DNA of 64,000 bases from Luteimonas endophytica (GTDB taxonomy: Bacteria > Pseudomonadota > Gammaproteobacteria > Xanthomonadales > Xanthomonadaceae): NCBI RefSeq assembly GCF_029887875.1, contig NZ_JARXRM010000026.1, positions 19,289 through 83,288 of the forward strand, written 5' to 3'. The first letter of the stretch is position 1, and the number at the start of each line of letters is the position of its first letter. Positions 17,219 through 26,829 of this stretch are shown here, in pieces. Position numbers and translations under genes: made by a program. The notes beneath the pieces were generated by a model that worked only from the letters and a program-made list of their open reading frames with translations, did no database searches and was not told where the DNA came from.

Positions 17219-17305
17219 GTGATTCGTAGTTCGTGATTGGAGGGCGCCGCCCTCCAACGCGACCGTGCAGGTCACAGGTCCCCGAATCACCAATCACCAA
17301 TCACG
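17219..17305. repeat. GTGATTGG-type inverted-repeat element between flgE and flgF
   Basis: The left end carries GTGATTCG and CGTGATTGG motifs. The right end carries three AATCACC or AATCACG motifs, which are their complement. Inside lies a perfect 9-bp hairpin TTGGAGGGC-GCC-GCCCTCCAA (17237-17257). The right end stops 8 bases before the flgF ATG, so it forms the leader. A related element lies ahead of flhF (48534-48680). Similar ATTGGGGATT-type intergenic repeats are widespread in Xanthomonadaceae. Confidence 0.75.
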
Positions 17306-17313
17306 GCAGCCCC

Positions 17314-18063
17314 ATGGACAAAGCACTCTACGTCGCGATGACCGGCGCCCGCGCGTCGCTGCAGGCCCAGGGCACCGTGTCCCACAACCTGGCCAATGCC
17401 GACACCGCCGGCTTCAAGGCGGCGCTGGCCAATACCGAGTCCTTCCGGGTGCCGGGTGCCGGCCATGCCTCGCGGATCGACGCGATGCACGTCGACCAGG
17501 GCTTCAACTCCCGGGTCGGCTCGCAGCGCGTGACCGGCAACCCGCTCGACGTGTCGCTGAACCAGAACCGCTGGCTGGCGGTGCAGGCCGGCGACGGCAG
17601 CGAGGCCTATACCCGCGCCGGAAACCTGTCGGTGACCCCCAACGGCCAGCTGGTGACCGCAGGAGGACGGCCGCTGCTGGACGAGAACGGCAACCCGATG
17701 GCGATCCCGCCGCACCAGGCCCTGGACATCGGCCGGGACGGCACCGTCTCGATCGTGCCGCTGGGCGAAGGCCCGCAGACCCTGGGGGTGATCGGCAGGC
17801 TGCGCGTGGTCGAGGCCGTCCCCGAGCGCCTGGCGCGCGGCCTTGACGGGTTGATGCGCAATACCGATCCCGCGCAGCCGCTGGCGCAGGGCGGCGACGA
17901 TGGCCTGACGTCCGGCGTGCTGGAAGGCAGCAACGTCGACGCCGCCGGCGCGCTGGTGCAGATGATCCAGCTGCAGCGCCAGTTCGAGATGCAGGTCAAG
18001 GTGATCCAGCGCGGCGACGAGAACGCCCAGGCGGCCAACAGCCTGCTGCGTCTGGGCGGCTGA
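17314..18063 (+). CDS. flgF: Flagellar basal body rod protein FlgF
   Basis: FlgF is a proximal rod subunit related to FlgG. I place the start at ATG 17314 (249 residues) because it opens with MDKALYVAMTGARASLQAQ, the family N-terminus; the frame is open upstream only through the repeat element. No good ribosome-binding site precedes it; the leader is the end of that element. The C-terminal helix LVQMIQLQRQFEMQVKVIQ is typical. It follows flgE by 111 bases. Confidence 0.95.
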   Translation: MDKALYVAMTGARASLQAQGTVSHNLANADTAGFKAALANTESFRVPGAGHASRIDAMHVDQGFNSRVGSQRVTGNPLDVSLNQNRWLAVQAGDGSEAYTRAGNLSVTPNGQLVTAGGRPLLDENGNPMAIPPHQALDIGRDGTVSIVPLGEGPQTLGVIGRLRVVEAVPERLARGLDGLMRNTDPAQPLAQGGDDGLTSGVLEGSNVDAAGALVQMIQLQRQFEMQVKVIQRGDENAQAANSLLRLGG

Positions 18064-18073
18064 GGCGCCGCCG

Positions 18074-18089
18074 TGGCACGCCGCTTGCA
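18074..18089 (+). promoter_or_regulatory. Sigma-54 promoter of flgG
   Basis: TGGCACGCCGCTTGCA is an exact match to TGGCACG-N4-TTGCA and begins 11 bases after the flgF stop. The flgG ATG is 49 bases downstream. It would give flgGHIJKL a second RpoN-dependent input independent of the flgB promoter. Confidence 0.92.
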
Positions 18090-18138
18090 GCACTCCCGAT
18101 AACGGCGCCACCACGGCGCCAACCCGAGGAACCGCACC

Positions 18139-18924
18139 ATGAACCAGGCTCTCTGGGTCGCCAAGACCGGGCTGGACGCGCAGCAGACGCGGATGTCGGT
18201 GGTCAGCAACAACCTGGCCAACACCAACACCACCGGGTTCAAGCGCGACCGCGCCAACTTCGAGGACCTGCTGTACCAGCAGGTGCGCCAGCCGGGCGGC
18301 GCCACCTCCAACCAGACCCAGCTGCCCTCCGGGCTGCAGCTGGGTACCGGCGTGCGCGTGGTCTCGACCGCCAAGGACTTCCAGCAGGGCAATCCCCAGC
18401 AGACCGGCCGCGCGCTCGACGTGATGGTCAACGGCCGCGGCTTCTTCGAGGTGCTGATGCCCGACGGCACCCCCGCCTACACCCGCGACGGCAGCTTCCA
18501 GATCAGCGCCCAGGGCGAACTGGTGACCAGCAGCGGCTATCCGGTGCAGCCCGGGATCCAGGTGCCGGAGGGCGCGCAGTCGGTGACCATCGGCAACGAC
18601 GGCACCATCAGCGTGCAGATGAGCGGCGAGGCGCAGGCGCTGGAGATCGGCGCGCTCACCCTGACCGACTTCATCAACCCGGCCGGTCTGCAGGCGCGCG
18701 GCGAGAACCTCTACCTCGAAACCACCGCTTCCGGCCCCGCCCAGAACGGCACCCCGGGCCTGAACGGCCTGGGCGCGCTCGAGCAGGGCGCGCTGGAGGG
18801 CAGCAACGTCAACGTGGTCGAGGAGCTGGTGAGCATGATCGAGACCCAGCGCGCCTACGAAATGAACGCCAAGGCCATTTCCACCACCGACTCCATGCTC
18901 GGTTACCTCAACAACAACGTCTGA
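18139..18924 (+). CDS. flgG: Flagellar basal body distal rod protein FlgG
   Basis: FlgG forms the distal rod that passes through the P and L rings. The 261-residue protein has the N-terminal signature SVVSNNLANTNTTGFKRDRA and the C-terminal helix LVSMIETQRAYEMNAKAI. Length and motifs are standard. It follows its own sigma-54 promoter and precedes the ring genes flgH and flgI. Confidence 0.98.
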   Translation: MNQALWVAKTGLDAQQTRMSVVSNNLANTNTTGFKRDRANFEDLLYQQVRQPGGATSNQTQLPSGLQLGTGVRVVSTAKDFQQGNPQQTGRALDVMVNGRGFFEVLMPDGTPAYTRDGSFQISAQGELVTSSGYPVQPGIQVPEGAQSVTIGNDGTISVQMSGEAQALEIGALTLTDFINPAGLQARGENLYLETTASGPAQNGTPGLNGLGALEQGALEGSNVNVVEELVSMIETQRAYEMNAKAISTTDSMLGYLNNNV

Positions 18925-18934
18925 CGGTGCCGCG

Positions 18935-19678
18935 ATGAACGTTTCGAGCTCCCATCTGCGGCCGCTGGCCGTCGCGCTCTGCCCGGTCCTGCTGGCCGGC
19001 TGCGTCGCTTCCGGCGACATGCGGCCCTACCCGCCGCTGGCCCAGGCCCGCGCCTACGGCCAGCCGACGGTGCAGGCAGCGACCGGCCAGCCGGTGGCGG
19101 CCGCCGCCGCGGCACCCAACGCCGGCGCCATCTACCAGGCCGGCGCCGGCAACACCGGCGGCCTGTCGCTGTTCTCCGACCGCCGCGCCCGTGGACTTGG
19201 CGACCTGCTGACCATCAATCTGGTCGAGAACACCACCGCGCAGACCGCCGCCAGCACCAGCGTCGGCAAGGAGAGCGACTTCAGCCTCGCCGCGCCGTCG
19301 GTGTTCGGCGCGCCGGTGACCATCGGCGGCCGCGACGTGCTCAGCGCCTCGGTCAGCGGCGGCCGCGACTTCGACGGCACCGGACGCAGCGCCCAGAGCA
19401 ACAAGCTGCAGGGTCAGCTGACCGTGACCGTGGTCGACGTGCTGCCCAACGGCAACCTGGTGGTCGAGGGCCAGAAGGACATGCGCCTGAACCAGGGCGA
19501 CGAACTGGTCCAGATTCAGGGAATCGTGCGCCCGGCCGATATCGGTCCGGACAACACCGTGCCCTCGGGCCGGGTGGCCGACGCCCGGATCGCCTATGGC
19601 GGCCGCGGCGCGATCGCCCAGTCCAATGCCATGGGCTGGCTGAGCCGGTTCTTCAACTCGCGTCTCTACCCCTACTGA
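18935..19678 (+). CDS. flgH: Flagellar L-ring lipoprotein FlgH
   Basis: FlgH forms the outer-membrane L ring. The 247-residue precursor has a lipoprotein signal peptide with lipobox LLAG-C, so lipidation is expected at Cys23. The family core [24 protein letters not shown] and the end NSRLYPY are present. An Ala/Pro/Gln-rich linker of about 40 residues follows the lipobox. It starts 10 bases after flgG. Confidence 0.97.
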   Translation: MNVSSSHLRPLAVALCPVLLAGCVASGDMRPYPPLAQARAYGQPTVQAATGQPVAAAAAAPNAGAIYQAGAGNTGGLSLFSDRRARGLGDLLTINLVENTTAQTAASTSVGKESDFSLAAPSVFGAPVTIGGRDVLSASVSGGRDFDGTGRSAQSNKLQGQLTVTVVDVLPNGNLVVEGQKDMRLNQGDELVQIQGIVRPADIGPDNTVPSGRVADARIAYGGRGAIAQSNAMGWLSRFFNSRLYPY

Positions 19679-19692
19679 GCAGGACCACGGTG

Positions 19693-20826
19693 ATGAGCAA
19701 GATGCACAGGCGCGCGTTCCCGGCAGGCGGCTTCGCCGCGCTGCTGGCCCTGGCCGCGCTGTTCGCCGCCCTGCCCGCCCAGGCCGAGCGGATCAAGGAC
19801 CTCGCCAGCGTCGGCGGGGTGCGCGGCAACGCGCTGGTGGGCTACGGCCTGGTGGTGGGCCTGGACGGCAGCGGCGACCGCACCAGCCAGGCGCCGTTCA
19901 CCGTGCAGAGCCTGAAGAACATGCTCAACGAGCTCGGGGTGACGGTGCCCGCCAACGTCAACCCGCAGCTCAAGAACGTCGCGGCGGTGGCGATCCATGC
20001 CGAGCTGCCGCCGTTCGCCAAGCCCGGCCAGACCATCGACATCACCGTGTCCTCGATCGCCAACGCGGTCTCGCTGCGTGGCGGCACCCTGCTGATGGCG
20101 CCGCTCAAGGGTGCCGACGGCCAGGTCTACGCGATCGCCCAGGGCAGCCTGGTGGTCGGCGGCTTCGGCGCCCAGGGCCGCGACGGCTCGCGGGTCTCGG
20201 TGAACGTGCCCAGCGTCGGCCGGATCCCCAATGGCGGCATGGTCGAGCGCGCGGTGCCGGGCGGCTTCGAGAACGCCGGCGAGCTGACCCTCAACCTCAA
20301 TCGCAACGACTTCACCACCGTCTCGCGGATGGTGCAGGCGCTGGACGCGGCGTTCGGTCCCGGCACCGCCCGCGCCGTGGACGGCGTCACCGTCTCGGTA
20401 CGGGCCCCCTACGATCCCAGCGCGCGGGTCGGCTTCCTGGCCCAGGTCGAGAACCTCGAACTGACCCCCGGGGTGGCCGCGGCCAAGGTGATCGTGAACT
20501 CGCGCACCGGCACCGTGGTGATCGGCTCCCAGGTGCAGGTGATGCCGGCGGCGATTTCGCACGGCTCGCTCACCGTCACCATCACCGAGAACATCGACGT
20601 CAGCCAGCCCGGCGCCTTCGGCGCGGGCCAGACCGTGGTCGCGCCGCGCTCCGAAGTGGGCGTGACCGAGGCCGGCAGCCGCATGTTCAAGTTCGCCGGC
20701 GGCACCTCGCTGGACGAGATCGTGCGCGCGGTCAATGCCGTCGGCGCCGCCCCCGGCGACCTGATCGCGATCCTCGAGGCGCTGAAGCAGGCCGGCGCCC
20801 TGCGCGCGGAGCTGGAGGTGATCTGA
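19693..20826 (+). CDS. flgI: Flagellar P-ring protein FlgI
   Basis: FlgI forms the periplasmic P ring around the rod. The 377-residue precursor has a Sec signal peptide (residues about 1-34, ending ALPAQA) and the family start [28 protein letters not shown] 19690 directly ahead is an alternative start; ATG 19693 has the better distance from AGGA at 19681-19684. The gene ends with an overlap of 1 base into flgJ, so the two are probably coupled. Confidence 0.97.
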   Translation: MSKMHRRAFPAGGFAALLALAALFAALPAQAERIKDLASVGGVRGNALVGYGLVVGLDGSGDRTSQAPFTVQSLKNMLNELGVTVPANVNPQLKNVAAVAIHAELPPFAKPGQTIDITVSSIANAVSLRGGTLLMAPLKGADGQVYAIAQGSLVVGGFGAQGRDGSRVSVNVPSVGRIPNGGMVERAVPGGFENAGELTLNLNRNDFTTVSRMVQALDAAFGPGTARAVDGVTVSVRAPYDPSARVGFLAQVENLELTPGVAAAKVIVNSRTGTVVIGSQVQVMPAAISHGSLTVTITENIDVSQPGAFGAGQTVVAPRSEVGVTEAGSRMFKFAGGTSLDEIVRAVNAVGAAPGDLIAILEALKQAGALRAELEVI

Positions 20827-22004
20827 TGCGCATCAACGCGCCCATCGAGCTGCAGCAGGCGACCCGTCCGGATGCCGCGCGCATCGACGAGGTCGCGCGT
20901 CAGTTCGAAGGCGTGTTCGCGCAGATGCTGATCAAGAGCATGCGCGATGCGAGCTTCGGCGATTCGCTGTTCCCCGGCGAGAACCAGCTGTTCCGCGACA
21001 TGTACGACCAGCAGCTGGCCAAGGCGATGACCCAGGGCCAGGGTCGCGGCCTCGGCCTGGCCGAGGTGATCGCGCGCCAGCTCGGCGGCGGCGCCCAGCC
21101 CGCGGCCGACCCGGCCAGCGCGGTCCGCGCCTACGCCCTCACCGACGCGGACCGCGACCGGCGCCCGGCCCCGGCGGCGCTGCCCGGGTTGCGGGAGCCG
21201 GCGGCGAACCAGTCGCTGGACCTGCCGGCCAGCCCGGTCGAGCAGGTGCTGGACCTGATCGCCGGCCGCAGCGGCGACCGGGCACGCGAATCCTCGGAAC
21301 CCTCCACCGCGCGCGAATGGATCCTCGCCGCCAGCGCGGCGCGCGCGCAGGCATCGGCGCCGGCCGCCGCGGCGGGCGCGCCGGTCCCCGCGGCGGAAGC
21401 TGCGGCCGCCAGCCAGGCGGCGGCGTCGTTCCCGCCGCGCAGTCCCGAGCAGTTCGTCGCCCGGATCTGGTCGCATGCGCAGCAGGCGGCGCGCGAACTC
21501 GGCGTGGACGCGCGCGCCCTGGTCGCCCAGGCGGCGCTGGAAACCGGCTGGGGCAAGCGCATGATCACCCGCGGCGACGGCGCCACCGCCAACAACCTGT
21601 TCGGGATCAAGGCGACCGGCTGGAAGGGCGACCGCGCAACGGTGAACACCCACGAGTACACCAACGGCGTGCGCCACAGCGAACGCGCCGACTTCCGCGC
21701 GTACGACTCGCCGGCCGAGAGCTTCGCCGACTACGTGCGCATGATCAAGAACAACCCCCGCTACCGCCAGGCGCTGGAGTCCGGCGGCGACGTGCGCCGC
21801 TTCGCCAGCGCCCTGCAGCAGGCCGGCTACGCCACCGACCCGGCCTACGCCGACAAGATCAGCTCGATCGCCAACGGCCCGACCCTGGGCCGGGCGCTGT
21901 CCGCCATCAGCAGCTTCGCCACCCGCTCCGGCGACGCGGTCCAGGGCGCCGGGCGCGTGCTGGCCGGCGCCGCCGAAACGATCGGCGACGCGGTGCGCCG
22001 TTGA
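20826..22004 (+). CDS. flgJ: Flagellar rod assembly protein / peptidoglycan hydrolase FlgJ
   Basis: FlgJ helps the rod cross the cell wall. The 392-residue protein has the N-terminal rod-binding domain (about residues 15-100, with VARQFEGVFAQMLIKSMRDA) and a C-terminal glucosaminidase domain (about 205-345, with AQAALETGWGKRMI and NNLFGIKATGWKG). The conserved catalytic glutamate is in QAALETGWG. A long Ala-rich linker (about 100-200) makes it longer than the roughly 310-residue enteric form. It overlaps flgI by 1 base. Confidence 0.95.
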   Translation: MRINAPIELQQATRPDAARIDEVARQFEGVFAQMLIKSMRDASFGDSLFPGENQLFRDMYDQQLAKAMTQGQGRGLGLAEVIARQLGGGAQPAADPASAVRAYALTDADRDRRPAPAALPGLREPAANQSLDLPASPVEQVLDLIAGRSGDRARESSEPSTAREWILAASAARAQASAPAAAAGAPVPAAEAAAASQAAASFPPRSPEQFVARIWSHAQQAARELGVDARALVAQAALETGWGKRMITRGDGATANNLFGIKATGWKGDRATVNTHEYTNGVRHSERADFRAYDSPAESFADYVRMIKNNPRYRQALESGGDVRRFASALQQAGYATDPAYADKISSIANGPTLGRALSAISSFATRSGDAVQGAGRVLAGAAETIGDAVRR

Positions 22005-22015
22005 GGTAATCCAGC

Positions 22016-23896
22016 ATGTCCAACGTCCTCTCCACCGGCACCAGCGCGCTGATCGCCTTCCAGCGGGCGCTGTCGACCGTCAGCCACAACGTCGCCAACA
22101 TCAACACGCCCGGCTACAGCCGGCAGCGGGTCGATTTCGCCACCCGCAACCCGACCGACTACGGGTTCGGCTACGTCGGCGGCGGCACCAAGATCGCCGA
22201 CATCCACCGCGTCGCCGACTCGCTGGCCACCTCGCGGCTGCTCGATGCCGGCGGCGAGCTGGCGCGGCTGCAGCAGATCTCCGGGCTGTCCAACCGCCTG
22301 GACAGCCTGGTCTCCGACACCGCCACCGGCATTTCCGGCATGTGGTCGAACTTCTTCGACTCGGTGAGCGCGCTGTCGTCGAACGCCGCCTCCAGCGCGG
22401 AACGCGAGAACCTGCTGTCGCAGGGCAACGCCCTGGCGACGCGCTTCGGACAGCTCGACGCCGAGTTCGACCGCCTCGACCGCGAGGTCGACGCCGGGCT
22501 GCAGTCGGCGGTCGGCGAGATCAACCGCCTCTCCGCCGAGATCGCCCAGCTCAACGGCAAGATCGGCAGCAGCGGCGGCAAGGCCGCGCCCGACCTGCTC
22601 GATCGCCGCGACCTGCTGGTTTCGCAGCTGGTCGACTACACCGGCGGCACCGCGGTCTCGCAGGACGGCAGCACCGTCAACGTGGTCACCGCCGGCGGCC
22701 AGGCGCTGGTGGTCGGCGCCACCGCGTCGCGGCTCGGCACCGTCGCCGATCCGTTCCGGCCGGAACGGCAGCAGCTGGCGCTGGAGACCCAGGGCCAGCA
22801 GATCCGTCTCGACGAACGCGCGATGGGCGGCCGGGTCGGCGGGCTGCTCGAGTTCCGCAGCAGCGTGCTCGACCCGGCGCTCGCCGAGCTGGGCCGCATC
22901 GCGATCGGCCTGGGCGACGCCTTCAACCAGGCGCATGGCGCCGGCATGGATCTGTACGGGCAGCTGGGCGGCGATTTCTTCGCCCTGCCCTCGCCGACCG
23001 CGAACGCGCACGCCGGCAACGCCGGCAGCGCGGTGTTGCAGGCGTCGCTCGGCGAGGTCGGCGCGCTCGACGGCCGCGACGTCGTGCTGCGTTTCGATGG
23101 CGGCGGCTGGAGCGCGACCCGCGCCGACACCGGCGCCAGCGTGCCGCTGACCGGCACCGGTACCGCGGCCGATCCGCTACGCGTCAACGGCGTCGAGATC
23201 GAGGTGGGCGGCGTGCCGGCCAACGGCGACCGGTTCCTGCTGCAGCCGACCGCCGGAGCCGCGGGCGCGATTTCGGTGGCGATCACCGATCCGTCGCGGA
23301 TCGCCGCCGCCTCGCCGGTCAAGGTGTCGGCCGACCTGGCCAACACCGGCACCGGCAAGCCCGGCAAGCCGGCGGTCGGCGACGCCGCGCACCCCGACCT
23401 GCTGACGCCGGCCACCATCGAGTTCATCGACGGCGACCAGTACACCCTCGACGGCGCCGGCCCCTACCCCTACACCCCGGGCCAGACCATCAGCGCCAAC
23501 GGATGGAGCATGACCCTGGACGGCGCGCCCGCCGCCGGCGACGCGTTCACCGTCGGCCCGACCGGGGCCGGCTCCAGCGACAACGGCAACGCCGCGCTGC
23601 TCGCCAACCTGGACGACGCGCGGACCCTCAACGGCGGCACCGTGAGCCTCAACGGCGCGGTCGCCGGGCTCACCACCACGGTGGGCTCGGCCGCGCGCCA
23701 GGCCGAATACTCCGCCGACGCCCAGCAGGTGATCCACGACCAGGCGCTGGCCGCGCGCGACTCGGTCTCGGGGGTCAACCTCGACGAGGAGGCCGCCGAC
23801 ATGCTGCGCCTGCAGCAGGCCTACCAGGCGGCGGCGCAGATCATCTCCACCGCCGACACGATGTTCCAGTCCATCCTCAACGCGACGCGCCGATGA
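22016..23896 (+). CDS. flgK: Flagellar hook-associated protein 1 FlgK
   Basis: FlgK is the first junction protein between hook and filament. The 626-residue product has the N-terminal signature TVSHNVANINTPGYSRQRVDF and the C-terminal helix MLRLQQAYQAAAQIISTADTMF, which pack like those of rod and hook proteins. The central part is variable and Ala/Gly rich. It starts 11 bases after flgJ and overlaps flgL by 4 bases (ATGA). Its chaperone FlgN is encoded at 11861-12196. Confidence 0.97.
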   Translation: MSNVLSTGTSALIAFQRALSTVSHNVANINTPGYSRQRVDFATRNPTDYGFGYVGGGTKIADIHRVADSLATSRLLDAGGELARLQQISGLSNRLDSLVSDTATGISGMWSNFFDSVSALSSNAASSAERENLLSQGNALATRFGQLDAEFDRLDREVDAGLQSAVGEINRLSAEIAQLNGKIGSSGGKAAPDLLDRRDLLVSQLVDYTGGTAVSQDGSTVNVVTAGGQALVVGATASRLGTVADPFRPERQQLALETQGQQIRLDERAMGGRVGGLLEFRSSVLDPALAELGRIAIGLGDAFNQAHGAGMDLYGQLGGDFFALPSPTANAHAGNAGSAVLQASLGEVGALDGRDVVLRFDGGGWSATRADTGASVPLTGTGTAADPLRVNGVEIEVGGVPANGDRFLLQPTAGAAGAISVAITDPSRIAAASPVKVSADLANTGTGKPGKPAVGDAAHPDLLTPATIEFIDGDQYTLDGAGPYPYTPGQTISANGWSMTLDGAPAAGDAFTVGPTGAGSSDNGNAALLANLDDARTLNGGTVSLNGAVAGLTTTVGSAARQAEYSADAQQVIHDQALAARDSVSGVNLDEEAADMLRLQQAYQAAAQIISTADTMFQSILNATRR

Positions 23897-25095
23897 ACGT
23901 CCGCATCTCCACGGGAATGATGTACAGCCAGTCGCTGGCCTCGATCCAGTCGAAACAGGCCAGCCTGGCCAGGATCCAGCAGCAGCTGAGCACCGGGCAG
24001 CGGCTGGTGACCGCCAAGGACGACCCGGTCGCCGCGGGCACCGCGGTCGGGCTGGACCGCGCGCTCGCCGAGCTGGAGCGCTTCGGCTCGAACGCCGCCA
24101 ACGTGCAGAACCGCCTCGGTCTGCAGGAGAACGTGCTGGCCCAGGCCGGCGAGATGATGGGCCGGGTCACCGAACTGACCGTGCAGGCGAACAGCGGCGC
24201 CCTGTCCGACGCCGACCGTGCCGCCATCGCCAAGGAGATCGGCAGCATCCGCGACGGGCTGCTGGACCTGGCCAACAGCACCGACGGCAGCGGACGGTTC
24301 CTGTTCGCGGGCGCGGACGACGCCTCCGCGCCGTTCTCGATCTCGGGCGGCGCGGCGGTCTACGGCGGCGACCAGACCCAGCGCCGGGTCGAGATCGCGC
24401 CGCAGATGTTCGTTGCCGACAGCCAGCCCGGCAGCGAGGTGTTCATGCGCGTGCGCACCGGCGACGGCCGCGTCGACGCCAGTCCCGGCGCGGCCAACGC
24501 CGGCACCGGCCTGCTGCGCCAGTTCGCGCTCAGCGACTCCGCCGCCTGGAACGGCGGAACCCACACCGTCGCCTTCACCGCCGCCGACGCCTACGAGGTC
24601 CGCGACGGCGGCGGCGCGGTGATCGCCAGCGGCGCCTACGTGCCCGGCGAGAGCATCGCCTTCGCCGGCCTGCAGATGCGGATCGAGGGCGAACCGGCGC
24701 CGGGCGACGAGTTCACGATCGGCCCCGCCGGCACCCGCGACGTCTTCGCCACCCTCGACCGGCTGATGTCCACCCTTTCCGCCGCGCCGACCAGCGACCA
24801 GCAGATCGCCGCGCAGCAGAACGCCCTGCAACAGTCGATGCGCGACGTCGCCTCGGCCCAGGCCCACCTGGTCGACGCCCGCGCCGCCGGCGGCGCCCAG
24901 CTCTCGGCGATCGACACCGCCGCCGAACTGCGCGACTCGCAGGCGCTGACCATCGAGACCACCCTGTCGGGCATGCGCGATCTCGACTACGCCGAGGCGA
25001 TCAGCCGCTTCACCCTCGAGCAGACCGCGCTCGAGGCCGCGCAGCTCAGCTTCACCCAGATGCAGCGGCTGTCGCTGTTCAACATGATCCGCTGA
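23893..25095 (+). CDS. flgL: Flagellar hook-associated protein 3 FlgL
   Basis: FlgL is the second junction protein, on which the filament begins. The 400-residue product opens with MNVRISTGMMYSQSL and LSTGQRLVTAKDDPVAAG, and ends with flagellin-like coiled-coil sequence (YAEAISRFTLEQTALEAAQLSF). The frame is open far upstream inside flgK, but the ATG overlapping the flgK stop is the family start. It closes the flgG-flgL block. Confidence 0.97.
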   Translation: MNVRISTGMMYSQSLASIQSKQASLARIQQQLSTGQRLVTAKDDPVAAGTAVGLDRALAELERFGSNAANVQNRLGLQENVLAQAGEMMGRVTELTVQANSGALSDADRAAIAKEIGSIRDGLLDLANSTDGSGRFLFAGADDASAPFSISGGAAVYGGDQTQRRVEIAPQMFVADSQPGSEVFMRVRTGDGRVDASPGAANAGTGLLRQFALSDSAAWNGGTHTVAFTAADAYEVRDGGGAVIASGAYVPGESIAFAGLQMRIEGEPAPGDEFTIGPAGTRDVFATLDRLMSTLSAAPTSDQQIAAQQNALQQSMRDVASAQAHLVDARAAGGAQLSAIDTAAELRDSQALTIETTLSGMRDLDYAEAISRFTLEQTALEAAQLSFTQMQRLSLFNMIR

Positions 25096-25463
25096 CCGAT
25101 CGCTTCGTCGCGATTTCCGTCGCTTTCGCGAAAGGGCGTCCGTCCAGTCGTGGACCGGGCCGGGAGACCCGGCGGTCGCAGGAACCTCGCAGCGTCCAGG
25201 GCCGTGCCGGCCCGCCCGCGAACGCGCTCAAGATTTCCCGTCTCCTGCCGCCAAGCCATCGCGCCGCCGGTTCCTTCGCGGCTCTACAGCTTCCGGATTC
25301 CCGAGTCAACGAATTTTCTGCGGGATCCGCTAAAGGTTCGCCGCGGGGCGTCGTTAATGTCTCCAGCAGAGGACAGGGCCGAAACAGACGGCATCCCCCT
25401 GCGGAGCAAACCGGCCAGGCCCTGTGACCCGCGCCGGATTCCCTTCATCAGGAGACCATCAAC
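25096..25463 (+). other. flgL-fliC intergenic region
   Basis: This 368-base region holds a 12-base palindrome (CTTTCGCGAAAG, 25123-25134) shortly after flgL, which lacks a T tract and is a weak terminator candidate, and the sigma-28 promoter of fliC at 25331-25357. The 106-base fliC leader ends with an AGGAGA ribosome-binding site. I see no gene. Confidence 0.7.
25331..25357 (+). promoter_or_regulatory. Sigma-28 promoter of fliC
   Basis: TAAAG (25331-25335) and GTCGTTAA (25350-25357) are 14 bases apart. The -10 box has two changes from GCCGATAA. The leader to the fliC ATG is about 100 bases, the longest of the eight sigma-28 leaders in this window, leaving room for post-transcriptional control of flagellin. 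Confidence 0.87.
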
Positions 25464-26609
25464 ATGTCCGTCATCAACACCAACACCATCTCGCTGAACG
25501 CCCAGCGCAACCTGGGCACCAACAGCGCCAGCCTGTCCACCACCATCCAGCGCCTGTCCTCGGGCCTGCGCATCAACAGCGCCAAGGACGACGCCGCCGG
25601 CCTCGCGATCTCGGAGCGCTTCACCACCCAGATCCGCGGCATGAACCAGGCCGCCCGCAACGCCAACGACGGCATCTCGCTGGCGCAGACCGCCGAAGGC
25701 GCGCTGGGCGAGATCGGCAACAACCTCCAGCGCATCCGCGAACTGGCGGTGCAGTCGGCCAACGCCACCAACTCGTCCTCGGACCGCGCCGCGCTGCAGG
25801 CCGAAGTCACCCAGCTGCTGTCGGAAGTCGACCGCGTGGCCGACCAGACCAGCTTCAACGGCACCAAGCTGCTCGACGGCAACGCGCCTTCGTTCGTGTT
25901 CCAGGTCGGCGCCAACGCCAACGAGACCATCACCGTGACCTCGCCGGTCGACGCCAACGTCGTCGCCCTGGGCGGCGCCGTGACCACCTCGACCGCGCAG
26001 TCCACGGCCGTTTCCGGCCTGGGCACCGGTGCGGCCGCGGCCGGCTCGCTGACCGTCAACGGCGTCGACATCGGCCCGCTGTCGGCGGTCGGTACCGCTT
26101 CGCAGCGCGCCGCGCAGGTGGTCGACGCGATCAACAACGTGTCCTCGCAGACCGGCGTCAACGCCAGCTTCAACTCCAGCACCGGCGTGATCGAAGTGGC
26201 CTCGGAGAGCACCATCACCTTCGGCGGCACCGACGACGGCACCCTGACCGGCTTCGACGGCGTCGGCGCGCAGGTCTCGACCGACAGCACCGTCACCGGC
26301 ATCTCCGGCCTGGACGTCAGCTCCTTCGCCGGCGCCACCCTGGCCATGAAGCAGGTGGACTCGGCACTCGACCAGATCAACTCGGCCCGCGCCGACCTGG
26401 GTGCGGTGCAGAACCGCTTCACCTCGGTGGTCGCCAACCTCAACACCAGCGCCGAGAACCTGACCGCGTCGCGCAGCCGCATCCGCGACACCGACTTCGC
26501 CAAGGAGACCGCCGAGCTGTCGCGCACGCAGATCCTGCAGCAGGCCGGTACGGCGATGCTGGCCCAGGCCAACCAGATCCCGCAGAACGTCCTCAGCCTG
26601 CTGCGCTGA
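25464..26609 (+). CDS. fliC: Flagellin FliC
   Basis: FliC polymerises into the filament. The 381-residue protein has the conserved N-terminal D0/D1 (TNTISLNAQRNLGTN, QRLSSGLRINSAKDDAAGLA) and C-terminal D1/D0 (ARADLGAVQNRF, SRIRDTDFAKETAEL, ending NVLSLLR). The central region (about 170-285) is short and Ala/Thr/Ser/Val rich, likely a single surface domain. Only one flagellin gene is present in the window. It is a single-gene unit with its own sigma-28 promoter and a strong terminator. Confidence 0.98.
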   Translation: MSVINTNTISLNAQRNLGTNSASLSTTIQRLSSGLRINSAKDDAAGLAISERFTTQIRGMNQAARNANDGISLAQTAEGALGEIGNNLQRIRELAVQSANATNSSSDRAALQAEVTQLLSEVDRVADQTSFNGTKLLDGNAPSFVFQVGANANETITVTSPVDANVVALGGAVTTSTAQSTAVSGLGTGAAAAGSLTVNGVDIGPLSAVGTASQRAAQVVDAINNVSSQTGVNASFNSSTGVIEVASESTITFGGTDDGTLTGFDGVGAQVSTDSTVTGISGLDVSSFAGATLAMKQVDSALDQINSARADLGAVQNRFTSVVANLNTSAENLTASRSRIRDTDFAKETAELSRTQILQQAGTAMLAQANQIPQNVLSLLR

Positions 26610-26659
26610 TCGCGGAAGATCCGGACGGCGGGCCGCCACGGCCGCCGGCTCCACCCAGG

Positions 26660-26689
26660 TCCCCTCCTCGCGGAGGGGATCTGCTTTTT
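26660..26689 (+). terminator. Rho-independent terminator of fliC
   Basis: A perfect 8-bp stem TCCCCTCC / GGAGGGGA with a 4-base loop is followed after a few bases by TTTTT (26685-26689). It lies 50 bases after the fliC stop and is the clearest intrinsic terminator in the window, fitting the need to insulate the very highly expressed flagellin mRNA. Confidence 0.85.
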
Positions 26690-26742
26690 GGGCCCCGGCC
26701 GCGCGCGGCCGGGGCTCGCCGTCTCCGGCGCCCCGGCGCCGC

Positions 26743-26769
26743 TAAAGAACCCCGGCGCAGGGCCGCTAT
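26743..26769 (+). promoter_or_regulatory. Sigma-28 promoter of fliD-fliS-fliT
   Basis: TAAAG (26743-26747) and GCCGCTAT (26762-26769) are 14 bases apart. The fliD ATG is 60 bases after the -10 box. It lies between the fliC terminator and fliD, so the cap and chaperone genes are transcribed separately from flagellin but by the same sigma factor. Confidence 0.85.
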
Positions 26770-26829
26770 TGCTCATGAGCCGGGCCACCGGCCAGCGGCG
26801 ATCCGTCGATCGCCAGACGGGAGATCCAC

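Noticed and set aside
22342..23892. N-terminal extension of the FlgL frame within flgK
   Set aside because: Arg-rich shadow translation of flgK; the conserved FlgL start (MNVRIST) is at 23893.
25123..25134. CTTTCGCGAAAG palindrome after flgL as an intrinsic terminator
   Set aside because: Short palindrome without loop or T tract; not strong enough to call.
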